A stretch of DNA of 64,000 nt from CAZUCE01 sp964619265 (GCA_964619265.1 CAZUCE010000001.1:224178-288177), one strand, 5' to 3'. Shown: positions 54,652-62,989, numbered from the stretch's first letter. Made by a program: numbers and translations. Notes: generated from the sequence alone by a model not told the origin.

Positions 54652-55550
54652 GGTGTCTGCTCCTCGGGGCCTGATCTGAGATCCACCTTCCACTGAAGGA
54701 ACTCCATAGCCTCGACGGCCCGTTCGCGCCAAAGCGCCGGGATGGCCTCGGTATCGAGCTGTCCGTAACGCTCTAGGGCAATTTGGGATTCGCCAAGTCG
54801 CTCGTAACAACGGGCGGCCCAGAAAATGGCTTCGTGATTCTCGGGCAGGGTTTCGAAGCCCATCAGAGCCTCGACGAAGTGACCGGCTCGGTACTGGGCG
54901 CGAGCTTTGCCCAGCGTGGTTGTCAGGTGTCCGGCCGGCTTCGGTTGGCGCGACGCTCGCCATTCTGCGAGGACGTCGGGAGCGCCCGGGCCCTCCTTGG
55001 ATTCCATGCTTTCGAGCATCTTCGGGTCCGGATCCTGAGGGCCATCTTCGCCTACCAAGGCATCGGTTCCGGCCCGGCCTGGCGCCGGCTCCTGAGGAGT
55101 CTCGGGGGCTTCGCTGCCTTCCAGTTGGAGCCGTTTGGCTAGCGCTCTGCGCTGCTTGGGGTCGAGTCCGTCGGTCGGGGTCAAGCCTTGGCCGAGCAAG
55201 TCGAGACGCGTGGAAGAAGACACGGTTCCGCCGGGGAAGACTCCACGACGCGCGCGCAGTTGGTCGAGTTGCACACCGAGCTCTCGAACTTCGAGTTGGA
55301 GCCCTTCGAGCCGTAGTTGCGCGAGGTCCGGGGGAGTCGAGGGCAATTCGCTGAGCGATCGAAGTTGCTCTAGGTCAATCGGGACTCCGAGCTCGGCCTG
55401 TTCCTCGAGGCGCTTCAACTCATCGAGCGCAGACTCGGTACGGGTTAGTTCCGTGCGCAGTTGTTCAAACAGCGTATGACCCTGCGCTCCAACCGGAATG
55501 CAGGCGAAGGCGCCGAGGCCCATCACGATCAGAGGTTGATGGCGCAACAT
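54648..55550 (-). CDS. Secreted/periplasmic TPR-like protein
   Basis: The 300-residue protein has an N-terminal signal peptide (LRHQPLIVMGLGAFACIPVGA), a helical Glu/Leu-rich segment (about 30-95) and a Pro-rich linker. The C-terminal TPR-like pair (about 205-280) is AQYRAGHFVEALMGFETL and IFWAARCYERLGESQIALER. It starts exactly after the TAA of the STN/TPR gene (TAAATG). Its function is unknown; it probably acts outside the cytoplasm with the preceding gene's product. Confidence 0.8.
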   Translation of the reverse strand: MLRHQPLIVMGLGAFACIPVGAQGHTLFEQLRTELTRTESALDELKRLEEQAELGVPIDLEQLRSLSELPSTPPDLAQLRLEGLQLEVRELGVQLDQLRARRGVFPGGTVSSSTRLDLLGQGLTPTDGLDPKQRRALAKRLQLEGSEAPETPQEPAPGRAGTDALVGEDGPQDPDPKMLESMESKEGPGAPDVLAEWRASRQPKPAGHLTTTLGKARAQYRAGHFVEALMGFETLPENHEAIFWAARCYERLGESQIALERYGQLDTEAIPALWRERAVEAMEFLQWKVDLRSGPEEQTP

Positions 55551-57035
55551 TTAGTACTCTCCCTCGTAGGCCGCTGCCGCGCGGACATAGGAACGCTCGC
55601 CTTCGAGCAACTTTCCAGCCTGATAGTCGTAGGCCGCGCGAACGGCCTGGTTGGAGGCGTCTCGACGGGCCTCACGAAGCGAACCGAGCGCCGACTCGAG
55701 GCCTTGGACTTCGTACACGCGCTTGGCGTAGGTCAGAACAATCTCGCTGGCGAGGACTTCCTCGAGCGAGCGGCGTTCGGTGACCAGGCGCGCAAGCTCC
55801 GGGTCGGCGCGGTCGAAGCGTCCCTCGGACATCCAGTTTTGGACAATTTCCCAGCGTTCTTCCGGCGGGACGGAGCCCGATTCCAGGTCGATCGCTAGAC
55901 CGAGTTCGAGCCGAGCACGCCGTACGTAGACCGACAAATCGAGCGGAGGGTCGGCAAGCTCTGCTTCTTTGGCCAGGAACAGAACCGACAGCGAATCTCC
56001 GATGCGTTCGGTGAGTTCGGCGGCGCGGATGTACGCGTCGTGGGCCGCAGCGCCGCCGCTTTCCCGGGCCACCACAAGCCAGGCGCGAGAGGCAGCCTCT
56101 AGGAGACCGAGGCCTTCGAGCGACAAAGCCCGGACCTCCATCGCCTGAACGGCGTAGGTCAAGGGGCCGCCCAGCCGCTCGAGGCGGTCGAGCACTTCGA
56201 GGGCTTCCATCGGCATCTCGGCCCGCTCAAGAGCGGTGGCTAGCAGCGCCAGCCGTTCCGATTGGACATTGAGGTCGGTCGTCGGCTCTTCCTCTTCGAG
56301 TCGCCGAACCATCAGAACCGCGAAGCTCGGGTTGGAGAGCTCGAGTTGGCAACGCGCAAGGGAAAGTCGTGCGATGTTCCGGCGCGGATCGGTTCCGGGT
56401 AGCCGAGTGACTTCGAGGTACTGAGTGTGAGCTTCCGCGAAGCGGCCCAGTTTCTCGAGGACCATGCCCGAGGCCAGGTGGGCGTCGGGAATTCGATCGC
56501 TGAGCGGGAAGCTCTCGATGAGCGCCTGGTAATGATCGAAGGCGGCTTCGAAGTTCCCGCGAGCTTCCTCGAGACCTCCTTGGTCGAGCCGAGCCTCGGC
56601 AACCAGGGAGTGATTCGGGAAGGCGGTCGTGGCCCGCAGGTAGTGGGCGAGCGCGCGGGCTTCGAGGATCTCAACGTCCTCGCTCTCGGCATCGGCGTCG
56701 AGGATCCGCAGAACGTCAGGTTGAATTTCGAAGGTGAGCCCGACAGATCCGAGCACCACTTCGAGGACCTGCATCAAGGGTCGATCCACGAGCTCGACGG
56801 TGACCAGGGCCGGAAGCCCGCCGGGGCCAAAGCCCTCGACACGGCGGTCCGTGCGTGCGGCGATCTTGTCGATCAGCGATTCAACCGAGACATTGGTGGC
56901 GATGACCGTGGCGCGAGCTTGAGCGTCGGTTCCGACGACCTCCACGCGAGTCGGGTGAATGCGCGGCCAGTCGGTTTGAAAACCGAAGGCCGGAGAAATG
57001 GAGAGTGCGAGCGCGCACATCCAGAAGACCCTCAT
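55551..57035 (-). CDS. Secreted STN-domain and TPR-repeat protein
   Basis: The 494-residue protein has a signal peptide (MRVFWMCALALSISPAFG) and an STN (secretin/TonB short N-terminal) domain near 45-115 (SVESLIDKIAARTDRRVEGF, TVELVDRPLMQVLEVVL). Many TPR-like helical repeats fill the rest (ALAHYLRATTAFPNH onward to the C-terminus). STN domains bind in secretin and TonB-receptor assemblies, so this protein may interact with an outer-membrane pore or envelope ring. No secretin domain itself is present. It is coupled by ATGA overlap to the upstream membrane protein gene. Confidence 0.8.
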   Translation of the reverse strand: MRVFWMCALALSISPAFGFQTDWPRIHPTRVEVVGTDAQARATVIATNVSVESLIDKIAARTDRRVEGFGPGGLPALVTVELVDRPLMQVLEVVLGSVGLTFEIQPDVLRILDADAESEDVEILEARALAHYLRATTAFPNHSLVAEARLDQGGLEEARGNFEAAFDHYQALIESFPLSDRIPDAHLASGMVLEKLGRFAEAHTQYLEVTRLPGTDPRRNIARLSLARCQLELSNPSFAVLMVRRLEEEEPTTDLNVQSERLALLATALERAEMPMEALEVLDRLERLGGPLTYAVQAMEVRALSLEGLGLLEAASRAWLVVARESGGAAAHDAYIRAAELTERIGDSLSVLFLAKEAELADPPLDLSVYVRRARLELGLAIDLESGSVPPEERWEIVQNWMSEGRFDRADPELARLVTERRSLEEVLASEIVLTYAKRVYEVQGLESALGSLREARRDASNQAVRAAYDYQAGKLLEGERSYVRAAAAYEGEY

Positions 57036-57817
57036 CGGACTCCTCCGGACGGGCGTCCCGGTGAGCGACGAGACTCCGCTTCGAGTCGATCGACGCTAGC
57101 CAGCAGGAACTGTGCGCGCGCTTCGGTGTCCTCGCGCCTTTCGCTGGGTAGCCGGTCGACCACCGAGAGCAGGGAGTAAATCTGCCGGCGCGCTAGCGCG
57201 TGGTCTCCCAACTCGAGACTGCGCTCCACGTGAGCTAGGGAGGTGGTCGAGTCAAGTAAGACCGCAGAAGTTTGCGGATTCGTTACGTTTTCGATCCGAT
57301 CGACGTTGCGTTCGATTTGGGCCGCGACGGATTCAGCGGCGCGCTCCAAGTCGCGCGCGCTGTCCTTGAGATGGCCGCCGGAGTTCGATTGGCTGCTCCA
57401 AAGTGTGAAGACGAGCCACGCATTGAGAGCAATGAGCAACCCTCCGCCGGCTAGGACGGGCCACGGGAGGCCGATCAGGAGGGGCGCCCCGGGCTCAAGG
57501 GCCACAGCCGTACGGTTCCGCGAAGAACGGGGGAGGCGAGCGGCTGGTTTGCCTTGTGGGTCGTCCTCGAGCTTGGAGTTCGATTCGTTGGCTCCGACCA
57601 GGGCACCACGCAAATCATCAGAGACGTCGACGGACATCCCGCCGCCGCTGGATGACGGTCCCTCTTCGTCGGCTAAGTCGCCGACCGCGCTGAGAAAGGC
57701 ATCGACGTCTAGTTCGTCCGCCTGGGTCGTGGAGGGCGGCGCTTCGGCGGAGGCGAAGTCGAATAGGTCCTCGGTTTCGCCGGCACCGGGCCCGGTTCCT
57801 GAGTCAGAGGAGCTCAC
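57032..57817 (-). CDS. Single-pass membrane protein with acidic N-terminus
   Basis: The 261-residue protein has an acidic, Ser/Pro-rich N-terminal region of about 120 residues, one transmembrane helix (about 118-140, IGLPWPVLAGGGLLIALNAWLVFTLW split here) and a C-terminal helical region of about 110 residues with coiled-coil-like spacing. Its GTG start overlaps the upstream gene (GTGA). No domain was recognised. Topology suggests a cytoplasmic acidic tail and an extracytoplasmic helical part, or the reverse. Confidence 0.72.
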   Translation of the reverse strand: MSSSDSGTGPGAGETEDLFDFASAEAPPSTTQADELDVDAFLSAVGDLADEEGPSSSGGGMSVDVSDDLRGALVGANESNSKLEDDPQGKPAARLPRSSRNRTAVALEPGAPLLIGLPWPVLAGGGLLIALNAWLVFTLWSSQSNSGGHLKDSARDLERAAESVAAQIERNVDRIENVTNPQTSAVLLDSTTSLAHVERSLELGDHALARRQIYSLLSVVDRLPSERREDTEARAQFLLASVDRLEAESRRSPGRPSGGVR

Positions 57818-58875
57818 GGCTTTCCTCCTAGCAAGCGTCCGAGGCAAGTGGTTAGGGAAGGCGAGAGCTCGAACCAGGGCTGGTCTTCTTCGGGCTTCGT
57901 AGCCAGCAGGCGCCGGGACAGTTCGTGCGTGAGATACTCCGCCTCGGTGAGGTCCACTTCAAAGGGCTCGATCGTTCCGTCGTGATCCTCGAAGGAGGCG
58001 CCGTGATCGCGGAAGGTGACTTGAACCTGGCAGCCGACTCCAGGTCGCGCTTCGAGTTGGACAGACTCGGCCAGGGCCTCGACCCGAGCGAGCCCCGGAA
58101 GCGGCGCAAAGCCGCCGGCATGGCGCAGGGCTTCCCGCAGATTTAGGCGCTGTTCGAAGGCATCGAACCCGAGCCCTCGATCGGAAACGACGACCGTGAA
58201 GCCGCCGGTATGCAATCGCAGTTCGAGGCGAGCCCGGGCCACGGTGCCCGGGAACGCATGCCGAATCACGTTGTCGAGAAGCTCCGCAACGACGCTGCCC
58301 GCCCGGGCCCGCATAGACGGCCTGAAACCTCTTGCGATCAACGTGGACTGCAGCTGCCGAATCGGCTCGTGAATTTGCCCGGGTTCTAGGACCAGCTCGA
58401 GGGCAAGTTCCGAGGGGTCGCTCCGTTGACCGGGGCGGGGGGCGAGGCGCTCGGCTAGCTCGCTTGGCGCCGGGAGGTCACGGAACACATCCTGAGCGCC
58501 CTGAAGGAACGCGCGTCGTGTCGTTTCATAGTCTGCGCGGGGTGCCACCAGGGCGAACGGGCAGCCGTTGGCTCGCAGGCTGAGCTCTCGGGCGAGGTCG
58601 ATGCCGTCTCCGTCGGGAAGCTCGGCGTGCACGAGCAGTGCATCGGGCAACGGAGACCGGAGAGCTTCTGCTGCGCTCGCGCTGCGCGCAACGCGGACTC
58701 CGAGTTGGTCGACTTCCGCGAGGAACGATGCTTCCGGTCGTTCGAGGCCTACGACCGCGAGACACCAACGCGCTGACGGAGCTCCCACGCAGGCGGGATC
58801 GGTCAGCGCGGGGGAATCGCCAGGGACGTGGGCGAGGCCGGTAGCCGGGCGGGGCTTAGAGAGGGGGGCTTTCAA
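57814..58875 (-). CDS. Pseudo-receiver plus HATPase (RsbW-like) regulatory protein
   Basis: The 353-residue protein (TTG start; a GTG at about 58788 is another option) has a receiver-like domain (about 37-140) in which the phospho-accepting aspartate is replaced by His83 (LLVHAELPDGDG). A GHKL/HATPase_c domain follows (about 155-290) with an N-box VVAELLDNVIRHAF (Asn202) and G1 box SDRGLGFD (Asp232). It resembles RsbW/SpoIIAB-type serine kinases that bind anti-anti-sigma partners. It is the first gene of the 14-gene flagellar operon. The receiver is probably non-phosphorylated. Confidence 0.78.
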   Translation of the reverse strand: MKAPLSKPRPATGLAHVPGDSPALTDPACVGAPSARWCLAVVGLERPEASFLAEVDQLGVRVARSASAAEALRSPLPDALLVHAELPDGDGIDLARELSLRANGCPFALVAPRADYETTRRAFLQGAQDVFRDLPAPSELAERLAPRPGQRSDPSELALELVLEPGQIHEPIRQLQSTLIARGFRPSMRARAGSVVAELLDNVIRHAFPGTVARARLELRLHTGGFTVVVSDRGLGFDAFEQRLNLREALRHAGGFAPLPGLARVEALAESVQLEARPGVGCQVQVTFRDHGASFEDHDGTIEPFEVDLTEAEYLTHELSRRLLATKPEEDQPWFELSPSLTTCLGRLLGGKP

Positions 58876-59080
58876 GAGGAAGAGCGAATGCCGGCGGGGA
58901 TGTGCCGCCGATTCGCTTGCTCGCTCTTTCGGACCGAAGGCCGTGACCCTTGAACACCAAGGCCCGCTCGGGGAACTCCTTTCCGGGTTCAGGGCCTAGC
59001 GACCTGCCTCGCTTTCCGGGTCGGGGCCCAAATGTCGGCTTTCGCGACGTTGCTCTTGGCCCAGGGCCCAGGCTGTCGCG
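58876..59080. promoter_or_regulatory. Region upstream of the 14-gene flagellar operon
   Basis: This 205-bp stretch lies between the Fis-type regulator gene and the first gene of the flagellar operon, both on minus. It must carry the operon promoter. No confident sigma-54 (GG-N10-GC) or sigma-28 match was found on the minus strand. It contains the hairpin at 58884-58916. Confidence 0.45.
58884..58916 (-). promoter_or_regulatory. Hairpin just before the flagellar operon's first start codon
   Basis: GCGAAT pairs with ATTCGC and CGGCGG with CCGCCG, giving a stem of 12 bp with a 2-base bulge and a 7-base loop. On the minus strand it ends about 8 bp before the TTG at 58875, followed by a pyrimidine-rich run. 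It could act as terminator of the upstream Fis-type gene or as a leader hairpin hiding the start region. Confidence 0.5.
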
Positions 59081-60061
59081 TCAGACTTTCCGGGACGGTA
59101 GGCCCCAGGTGCGCAGCTTCGCGTGCAAAGTGCTGCGATGGATCCCAAGTTGCTCGGCGGCCCGGCTCTTGTTCCCGGAACAACCGTCCAGGACGGCCAG
59201 GACGTGTTGGCGCTCGAGCTGATCGAGGCTGGAGGAAGCGGCATTCTCCCGCCTTTGTGCCCGCAGCTCGACTCGCGGGCTGTCCAGCCCCAGGCAGCGG
59301 GATTCGAGTTCCGCTGGGAATTCCCGGGAGGGCTCGGAGCGACCAAAGATCAGCCGCAGTTCGCCGGTGCGCCCCGAGCGAACCCCGCTGGCCCAAGCTT
59401 CCAACCGTTCAGGGGATGCGTCTTCCAGGCCCTCGACGAACAGCGTCGAGACCTTACTTATGAGATTCCGGTTCTGAAGGATCTCCTCGAGCAGCGAAGC
59501 CTCTCCCGGGCGAGCTTCGTGAAGCGCGAGGAATCCGCCCTCCGGCCGAGGAGACAGATCATGGAGTGCTCGAGCGGCTCTTTCTCGGATCTGTGGCGTC
59601 GAACCGCGGACAACGCGGGGTGCATCGTCCGCAGCGGAGAACGAGAGCAAGTGCTCGCTGAGCTGTCCCGATGCTTGATCCTCCAACCGGCTAGCTAGCA
59701 ATTGGGCCAGCCGCTCTCGGCCATTGCGCTCGATGCGCGCCAGCTCGAGTTGCTGCTCAAGCCAATTCTCCGTGGGGTGAGCCTGCCAGAGCAGCCGCGG
59801 AGGCCGGGGCAGTCGGGCCAGGGCGTTGACCCAAGGCGCAGCTGAAGGGCCGCCGGAATCCGAGCCGGAAAAACTTTCCCTCGAGTCCGCCAAAACCAAC
59901 ACCGCGAGCGGGCTGCGGCGCCTGGCGAGGTGCAGCAGTCGTTCGGAGTCGGTGACTTCGAGGAGCTCAAGGCTCGTCGCGATCCGCGCGGGGTCGGGGG
60001 CGACGAAAGGAGGGGAAGCCCCGGGGGGGGCAAGGCAGAGGACGAGAGATCGATCAGACAT
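59081..60061 (-). CDS. Fis-type regulator with degenerate sigma-54 activator architecture
   Basis: The 326-residue protein has an N-terminal part (about 1-130) that could be a degraded receiver (VLVLADSRESF), a central region reminiscent of a sigma-54 AAA domain but without Walker A or GAFTGA, and a C-terminal Fis-type HTH (QHVLAVLDGCSGNKSRAAEQ, LGIHRSTLHAKLRTWGL). Middle strings GGFLALHE and STLFVEGLEDASPERLEAWA resemble the AAA strand GGTLFLDEIGELS. Without ATPase motifs it cannot be a normal activator. ATG 60061 is used. It is divergent from the first flagellin gene (231 bp). Confidence 0.75.
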   Translation of the reverse strand: MSDRSLVLCLAPPGASPPFVAPDPARIATSLELLEVTDSERLLHLARRRSPLAVLVLADSRESFSGSDSGGPSAAPWVNALARLPRPPRLLWQAHPTENWLEQQLELARIERNGRERLAQLLASRLEDQASGQLSEHLLSFSAADDAPRVVRGSTPQIRERAARALHDLSPRPEGGFLALHEARPGEASLLEEILQNRNLISKVSTLFVEGLEDASPERLEAWASGVRSGRTGELRLIFGRSEPSREFPAELESRCLGLDSPRVELRAQRRENAASSSLDQLERQHVLAVLDGCSGNKSRAAEQLGIHRSTLHAKLRTWGLPSRKV

Positions 60062-60292
60062 GGTGGCAGACCCCTTTGATCGGAACAGGGGCCAATCCCC
60101 CTTCAGGAAGGCACCGAGGGGCTCCCGCCGCCGGGTCCCAGGGATCTGGAGCAAATCCAGGTGAATTCGACTCAAGGAACTCAAGGGGCCTCCGAGAACA
60201 AGCACGTGCCGCGGATCGCTCCGGCGGAACGGGCACAACCCCTCACCGATCCAAACCATCTCTGAAACCGGTAACCGCCGGTAGGAGCTCTC
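60062..60292. promoter_or_regulatory. Divergent region between the Fis-type regulator and first flagellin
   Basis: This 231-bp region holds the promoters of both genes. The flagellin start is preceded by a good ribosome binding site AGGAG (60283-60287), five bases before the ATG. A direct repeat CTCAAGGAACTCAAGGGG lies near 60173-60190. A sigma-28 or sigma-54 promoter could not be assigned with confidence. Confidence 0.5.
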
Positions 60293-61120
60293 ATGGGCCT
60301 CCGCGTCAATACCAACGTTCAATCGTTGGCTGCTCAACGCAATCTCTCGATCGTCACCGATCGTCTCTCCACAAATTTCCGTCGCTTGGCTTCTGGCCTT
60401 CGCGTCGATACGGCCGCGGATGACCCCGCTGGCCTAGGCATCTCCGAGCGCATGCGTTCGCAGATCGGGTCCCTGAGCCAAGCGGCTCGGAACACCCAAG
60501 ACGGCGTTAGTCTTGTCCAGTCCGCCGAAGGCGCGATGGGCGAGATCAATGGAAACCTCTCCAGGATGCGAGAGCTTGCCATTCAGGCGTCGAACGGTAC
60601 GTACTCCGCTGAGGACCGTGCCATCATGGACACCGAATTCCAGGCGCTGATCGAGGAAATCGACCGGATCTCAGGATCCGCTCAATTCAACGGAATTCCC
60701 CTGCTGGATGGCTCCGCCCCGAGCGTGCCGATCCAGGTGGGCACCAACCTCTCCGAACGAATTGACATTCCGCTGGCCGATACAACGGCAGTGACCCTGG
60801 GGTTGACCGACCCGTCCTTCGCAGTCACCACTCAAACTGAAGCGGAGGAGATCCTGGACGATCTCGACATCGTGATCGACTCGGTCAACACCCAACGAGG
60901 TCAGCTTGGTGTTTCACAGAACCGCCTGGAGAGCTCTATGCGATCGATCCTCTCGATCCGCGAGAACCTCTCCGCCGCAGAGAGTCGCATCCGCGATGTC
61001 GATGTAGCGACGGAAACGGCTGATCTGACTCGAAACTCGATCATGCAACAGGCTGCCGTCTCGGTTCTATCCCAGGCGAACTCTCAGCCTCAAATCGCGC
61101 TGAGCCTCCTGCAGCCGTGA
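60293..61120 (+). CDS. fliC: Flagellin 1
   Basis: The 275-residue flagellin has the conserved N-terminal D0/D1 block (MGLRVNTNVQSLAAQRNLSI, RLASGLRVDTAADDPAGLGI) and C-terminal block (SRIRDVDVATETADLTRNSI, QQAAVSVLSQANSQPQIALS). The central D2/D3 surface domains are missing, as in other short bacterial flagellins. It is the most divergent of the three copies: the central and C-terminal regions differ and it ends LLQP. It is first in the array, so it may form a special part of the filament or be expressed differently. Confidence 0.97.
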   Translation: MGLRVNTNVQSLAAQRNLSIVTDRLSTNFRRLASGLRVDTAADDPAGLGISERMRSQIGSLSQAARNTQDGVSLVQSAEGAMGEINGNLSRMRELAIQASNGTYSAEDRAIMDTEFQALIEEIDRISGSAQFNGIPLLDGSAPSVPIQVGTNLSERIDIPLADTTAVTLGLTDPSFAVTTQTEAEEILDDLDIVIDSVNTQRGQLGVSQNRLESSMRSILSIRENLSAAESRIRDVDVATETADLTRNSIMQQAAVSVLSQANSQPQIALSLLQP

Positions 61121-61180
61121 TCTAACCGGCTCCGCGGTCTTCCCTCGACCCGCGGCAGCCGTTCGACTTCCCGAGAGGGT

Positions 61181-61201
61181 CCGTCTCAGATGGCGAGACG
61201 G
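61181..61201 (+). terminator. Hairpin after flagellin 1 (first)
   Basis: CCGTCTC pairs with GAGACGG over a 7-base loop (7-bp perfect stem), 60 bp after the flagellin 1 stop. A second GAGACGG copy lies at 61209-61215 and could pair instead. There is no U-run, so termination is only possible. Confidence 0.4.
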
Positions 61202-61241
61202 AATGCGTGAGACGGCTCCGATGGGGCCGGATCGCTGAGGG

Positions 61242-61268
61242 GGGGGGCCGCTGTGGTGGCGGCCCCCC
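61242..61268 (+). terminator. Strong GC hairpin after flagellin 1 (second)
   Basis: A perfect 10-bp stem (GGGGGGCCGC with GCGGCCCCCC) closes a 7-base loop, 121 bp after the flagellin 1 stop. It lacks a U-tract but is strong enough to be a terminator or mRNA 3'-end stabiliser. Confidence 0.6.
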
Positions 61269-62118
61269 ATTCCCCTCGCGGTTTGGACTCGCTGGAGATC
61301 ACCGATCCTCGCGCCCCAGCCCAAAGTCCGCCTTGGCGGAGGGCAAAAGAGCCACGCAGGCTCGGAATCAAACACGATGCGAACCGCCGTTGCGGGTCGC
61401 CGGCGGAGCCTCGGTTCAACTCGACCGGCTTTGACCGGGAAGCAAGTTCTGATTCGAAGAACACCACACCGGCGGAAGTGAAGCCCGTCGCCCAGTCAGT
61501 CCTTCAGGTCTCAGGTTGAGATTTATGCGTGTCCGGACGGCTCACAAGGTGTCGTGGCGAAGGCTCAACGCAGAAAATGAGTTTCGTCCCTCAAGCGGGA
61601 AGCTGCACCTCCGAAAACACAGGCGAGCCGAGAGGGCGGACCACCGAGGTGGGCCTGAAGTTCTTTCGCTCATGCTCTTTTTGCTTTTCGTGTGACACCG
61701 CTGATGGCGCGCTCGTTTCGAGTGCTGCAACGCGGTGAGGCCTCCCCGGGCCAATACACGAAAAGGCGATCTTTCTCAAAAAGGCTTCAGAACGCATCGC
61801 GCACAGGCCGATCCCCTCGGAACGCGCGGTGCGTCGCGATTCATCCCCAAAGCTGACACCTCGGCTCGAGGACCGGCGAGCTTCCCAGTCGGGAAGCCGC
61901 TCGCCGGACTGCGAGTGCGAGGTGAACTCCCCCGAGCTTCCGTGCCTGGAAGTCAAGGGGAGCTTCAAAGCGACGAGTCTGACCCAACGCCCGCACGCTC
62001 TCTCACCCCTACTCTGGAACCCGAGAGCCTGCGAGCCGGAACGGCCGTCGCGTCTAAACCCGTAGAGCTTCGAGTGAGGCCTCGGGACCCGAATGTGAAC
62101 CGAAGGTAGGAAAGAAAT

Positions 62119-62937
62119 ATGGGACTGCGTGTCAACACCAACATCTTCTCGTTGAGCGCCCAGAACAACCTGGGCCAAGTGACTGAGCGACTGGGCGGCA
62201 ACTTTGCCCGCCTGTCGTCAGGTCTGCGGATTGCGTCGGCCTCCGACGATGCCGCCGGCCTGGGAATCTCGGAGCGCTTGCGCTCGGAGATTCGCTCCTT
62301 GGGCCAAGCAGGCCGAAACACTCAGGACGGCCTGAGCCTGGCCTCGACGGCTGAAAGCGCCATCGGCGAGGTCAGCAACAACCTGAACCGGCTGCGCGAG
62401 CTCGCGGTCCAGGCGTCGAGCGGAACGCTCTCCGACGACGACCGCCAGATCATCAACGAGGAATTTGCCTCGCTGGAAAGCGAGATCGATCGGATTGCCA
62501 GCGATACGACCTTCAACGGCCTGAACTTGCTGGACGGCTCGCAGACCGATCTGGACATCCAGGTCGGAACGCAGTTGGGCCAGGAAATCACGATCGACGC
62601 CGTCGATGTGAGCAGCGCGACCCTTGGCCTTGCTTCGCTCGATGTCTCGACCGACGCTGGCGCCGAAGCGGCCCTGGCCGCTTTGGATTCGGCTATCGGC
62701 ACGGTGAACTCCGAGCGGGGTTCCCTGGGTGCCGTCCAAAACCGCCTGAATTCGGCCTTCAACACGATCCAGTCGACCCGCGAGGGCCTCTCCCAAGCAG
62801 AGAGCCGCATCCGCGACGTGGACGTGGCTTCTGAGTCCGCCGACCTGACCCGGAACTCCATCCTCCAGCAGGCCGCTGTTTCGGTTCTGTCCCAGGCCAA
62901 CGTCCAGCCTCAGCTTGCTTTGAGCCTGATCGGCTGA
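62119..62937 (+). CDS. fliC: Flagellin 2
   Basis: The 272-residue flagellin has the same D0/D1-only architecture (MGLRVNTNIFSLSAQNNLGQ at the start; DVDVASESADLTRNSILQQA near the end). It is very close to flagellin 3, with long identical stretches in both end blocks and in the DVSTDAGAEAAL region of the middle. A ribosome binding site AGGA lies 7 bases before the ATG. It is followed by two hairpins. It is probably a major filament subunit together with flagellin 3. Confidence 0.97.
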   Translation: MGLRVNTNIFSLSAQNNLGQVTERLGGNFARLSSGLRIASASDDAAGLGISERLRSEIRSLGQAGRNTQDGLSLASTAESAIGEVSNNLNRLRELAVQASSGTLSDDDRQIINEEFASLESEIDRIASDTTFNGLNLLDGSQTDLDIQVGTQLGQEITIDAVDVSSATLGLASLDVSTDAGAEAALAALDSAIGTVNSERGSLGAVQNRLNSAFNTIQSTREGLSQAESRIRDVDVASESADLTRNSILQQAAVSVLSQANVQPQLALSLIG

Positions 62938-62950
62938 TCGATCGCGAACA

Positions 62951-62972
62951 GCGGGAGTCTTCTGACTCCCGC
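62951..62972 (+). terminator. Hairpin after flagellin 2
   Basis: A perfect 9-bp stem (GCGGGAGTC with GACTCCCGC) has a TTCT loop, 13 bp after the flagellin 2 stop. The loop is tetraloop-like and the stem starts soon after the stop, so it could be a transcription terminator or 3'-protecting hairpin. No U-run follows. Confidence 0.65.
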
Positions 62973-62989
62973 CTGAAGCCAACCAAACG

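Larger units (their letters stand above)
61121..62118. other. Long gap between flagellins 1 and 2
   Basis: This 998-bp gap contains the hairpins at 61181-61201 and 61242-61268, a 14-bp inverted repeat TCCGCC-TT-GGCGGA at 61327-61340, and no gene I can support. Open frames of 60-195 codons occur on both strands but are Arg/Ser/Pro-rich, lack good starts and show no family features. The base composition is less G/C-skewed by codon position than in the neighbouring genes. A small RNA or degraded gene is possible. The ribosome binding site of flagellin 2 (AGGA, 62108-62111) lies at the right end. Confidence 0.5.

Noticed and set aside
61591..62178. 195-codon minus frame in the flagellin 1-2 gap
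   Set aside because: Runs into flagellin 2 on the opposite strand; composition rich in Arg/Ser/Gly without domain features.
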